This document shows positions 13,492 to 14,281 of a stretch of DNA of 14,281 bases, one piece after another (positions within the stretch are counted from its first letter, which is position 1; each line of letters begins with the position of its first letter). This stretch comes from an uncultured Eubacteriales bacterium (lineage in GTDB: Bacteria > Bacillota > Clostridia > Oscillospirales > CAG-272). The stretch spans positions 1-14,281 of the forward strand of contig CAJKPX010000057.1 of the NCBI GenBank assembly GCA_905201895.1, given 5' to 3'. The notes below the pieces were generated by a model. It had not been told where the DNA came from. It saw only the letters and a list, made by a program, of their open reading frames with translations, and did not search any database. A program made the position numbers and the translations under genes.

Positions 13492-14193
13492 ATGAATTTG
13501 CATATTTTCACACGCCTGCGGCTTTGGATTGCCGCACGTCTGCCCAAAAGGGGCGTTTTCTACATCAACGGTCCCGACGTTCTCCCCGCACCGCTCTCGC
13601 AGGAGCGAGAGGCGGAATGCATTGCCGCCATCGACGATGAATCGGCACGCGCCACGCTCGTGGAGCACAATCTGCGCCTCGTGGTCTACATTGCCAAGCG
13701 CTTTGAAAATACGGGAACGGGCATTGAGGACCTGATCTCGATCGGAACGGTGGGGCTGATCAAGGCGATCAACACCTTTCGCCCCGACAAAAGCATCAAG
13801 CTCGCCACCTACGCCTCGCGCTGCATCGAAAACGAAATTCTGATGCACATCCGCAAGCACAGCGGTCAGCGCTGCGAGGTCTCCTTCGACGAGCCACTCA
13901 ACACCGATTGGGACGGCAATGAGCTGCTCCTCTCCGACGTCCTCGGGAGCGACGAGGATTCGGTCTCCTACGAGCTGGAGCTGCGCGAGGAGCGCCGCGT
14001 TGTGCGTGCCGCGGTTGCCGAGCTCGACCCCCGTGAGCGTGAGCTGATCGAGCTCCGCTACGGCCTGCGCGACGGCAACGAGCTGACCCAAAAGGAGGTC
14101 GCCGACCTGCTCGGTATCTCACAGTCCTATATCTCGCGCCTCGAAAAACGTATCCTCGCTCGCCTCCGCACCGAAATCGCGGATAAGATTTGA
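13492..14193 (+). CDS. sigE: Sporulation sigma factor SigE, pro-form
   Basis: SigE directs early mother-cell transcription in sporulation. The 233 residues contain region 2 (about 55-125, with NLRLVVYIAKRFENTG and ENEILMHIRK), the SFDEPLNTDWDGNELLLSDV segment characteristic of SigE (131-150), and region 4 with the helix-turn-helix LTQKEVADLLGISQSYISRL (198-217). The N-terminus (about 1-22, MNLHIFTRLRLWIAARLPKR and on) is a basic amphipathic pro-sequence before VFYING, the likely region of cleavage by SpoIIGA. The ATG at 13492 is chosen for its AAAGGAG eight bases upstream; the reading frame continues upstream to 13213 but overlaps spoIIGA. sigG, often next in this cluster, does not begin within the remaining 88 bases. 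Confidence 0.95.
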   Translation: MNLHIFTRLRLWIAARLPKRGVFYINGPDVLPAPLSQEREAECIAAIDDESARATLVEHNLRLVVYIAKRFENTGTGIEDLISIGTVGLIKAINTFRPDKSIKLATYASRCIENEILMHIRKHSGQRCEVSFDEPLNTDWDGNELLLSDVLGSDEDSVSYELELREERRVVRAAVAELDPRERELIELRYGLRDGNELTQKEVADLLGISQSYISRLEKRILARLRTEIADKI

Positions 14194-14214
14194 GGGGATG
14201 GATAAAAAATGCAG

Positions 14215-14245
14215 AGGGAGGGGAGGAAAACTTTTGAGCAAAAGC
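14215..14245 (+). repeat. Partial hairpin repeat, copy D
   Basis: GGGAGGGGAGGAAAACTTTT followed by GAGCAAAAGC matches the left arm and loop region of copies A and B; the right arm is lost beyond about 14240. It lies 21 bp after the sigE stop. Only a weak CTTTTG/CAAAAG stem remains, so it is not a convincing terminator. No other feature is seen to the end of the window. Confidence 0.6.
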
Positions 14246-14281
14246 TTCGTTAGCGTAAAATGACTGTGTTTTCTTGTTTGT

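Noticed and set aside
14200..14265. A 21-codon open frame after sigE
   Set aside because: It runs through repeat copy D, has its purine-rich tract only one base from the ATG, and resembles nothing known.

Overview
The window looks like chromosomal core sequence from an endospore-forming, fairly high-GC member of the Clostridia (Bacillota). The spoIIGA-sigE pair fixes the spore-forming lineage. Shine-Dalgarno sites of the AGGAGG type, sigma-A promoters and a PcrA helicase with an insertion after the Walker A motif fit an Oscillospirales-like gut clostridium, but that finer placement is inference. No rRNA, tRNA, CRISPR array, transposase or phage structural gene was seen.

Layout. Positions 1-860 are AT-richer and hold a small divergent module: an Arc-type ribbon-helix-helix regulator on the minus strand and a SLOG-superfamily (DUF2493-like) protein on the plus strand, with a palindromic operator candidate between them. 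From 1031 to 8468 the minus strand carries closely spaced genes, read from high to low coordinates: penicillin-binding protein 2 (mrdA), a YqeG-like HAD phosphatase, an endonuclease IV-like TIM-barrel protein, a small lipoprotein, PcrA/UvrD helicase, and an unrecognised 255-residue protein with a PD-(D/E)XK-like pattern. Further up the minus strand come a CPBP membrane protease (8674-9696), mreB (9833-10843), maf (10958-11548) and aroK (11566-12078). aroK and mreB each have a readable sigma-A promoter, and a hairpin terminator follows mreB. After a 478-bp gene-free gap rich in repeats, the plus strand carries spoIIGA and pro-sigE.

How the genes work together. MreB and PBP2 are the scaffold and transpeptidase of the elongation machinery; Maf is often encoded beside mreB. 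AroK makes shikimate 3-phosphate. PcrA and the endonuclease IV-like protein suggest DNA maintenance. SpoIIGA is the membrane protease that activates pro-SigE in the mother cell; its promoter region has a Spo0A-box-like site and a long -35/-10 spacing, as at the Bacillus subtilis spoIIG promoter.

The most unusual structure is a family of roughly 100-bp hairpin repeats, with copies at about 67-169, 916-1015 and 12214-12292 and partial copies at 12390-12467 and 14215-14245, all outside genes. A different 71-bp inverted repeat built on GATCGCCC sits between mrdA and the CPBP gene. No complete new defence or mobile system is visible; the best candidates for follow-up are the RHH/SLOG module, the repeat family and the 255-residue protein.
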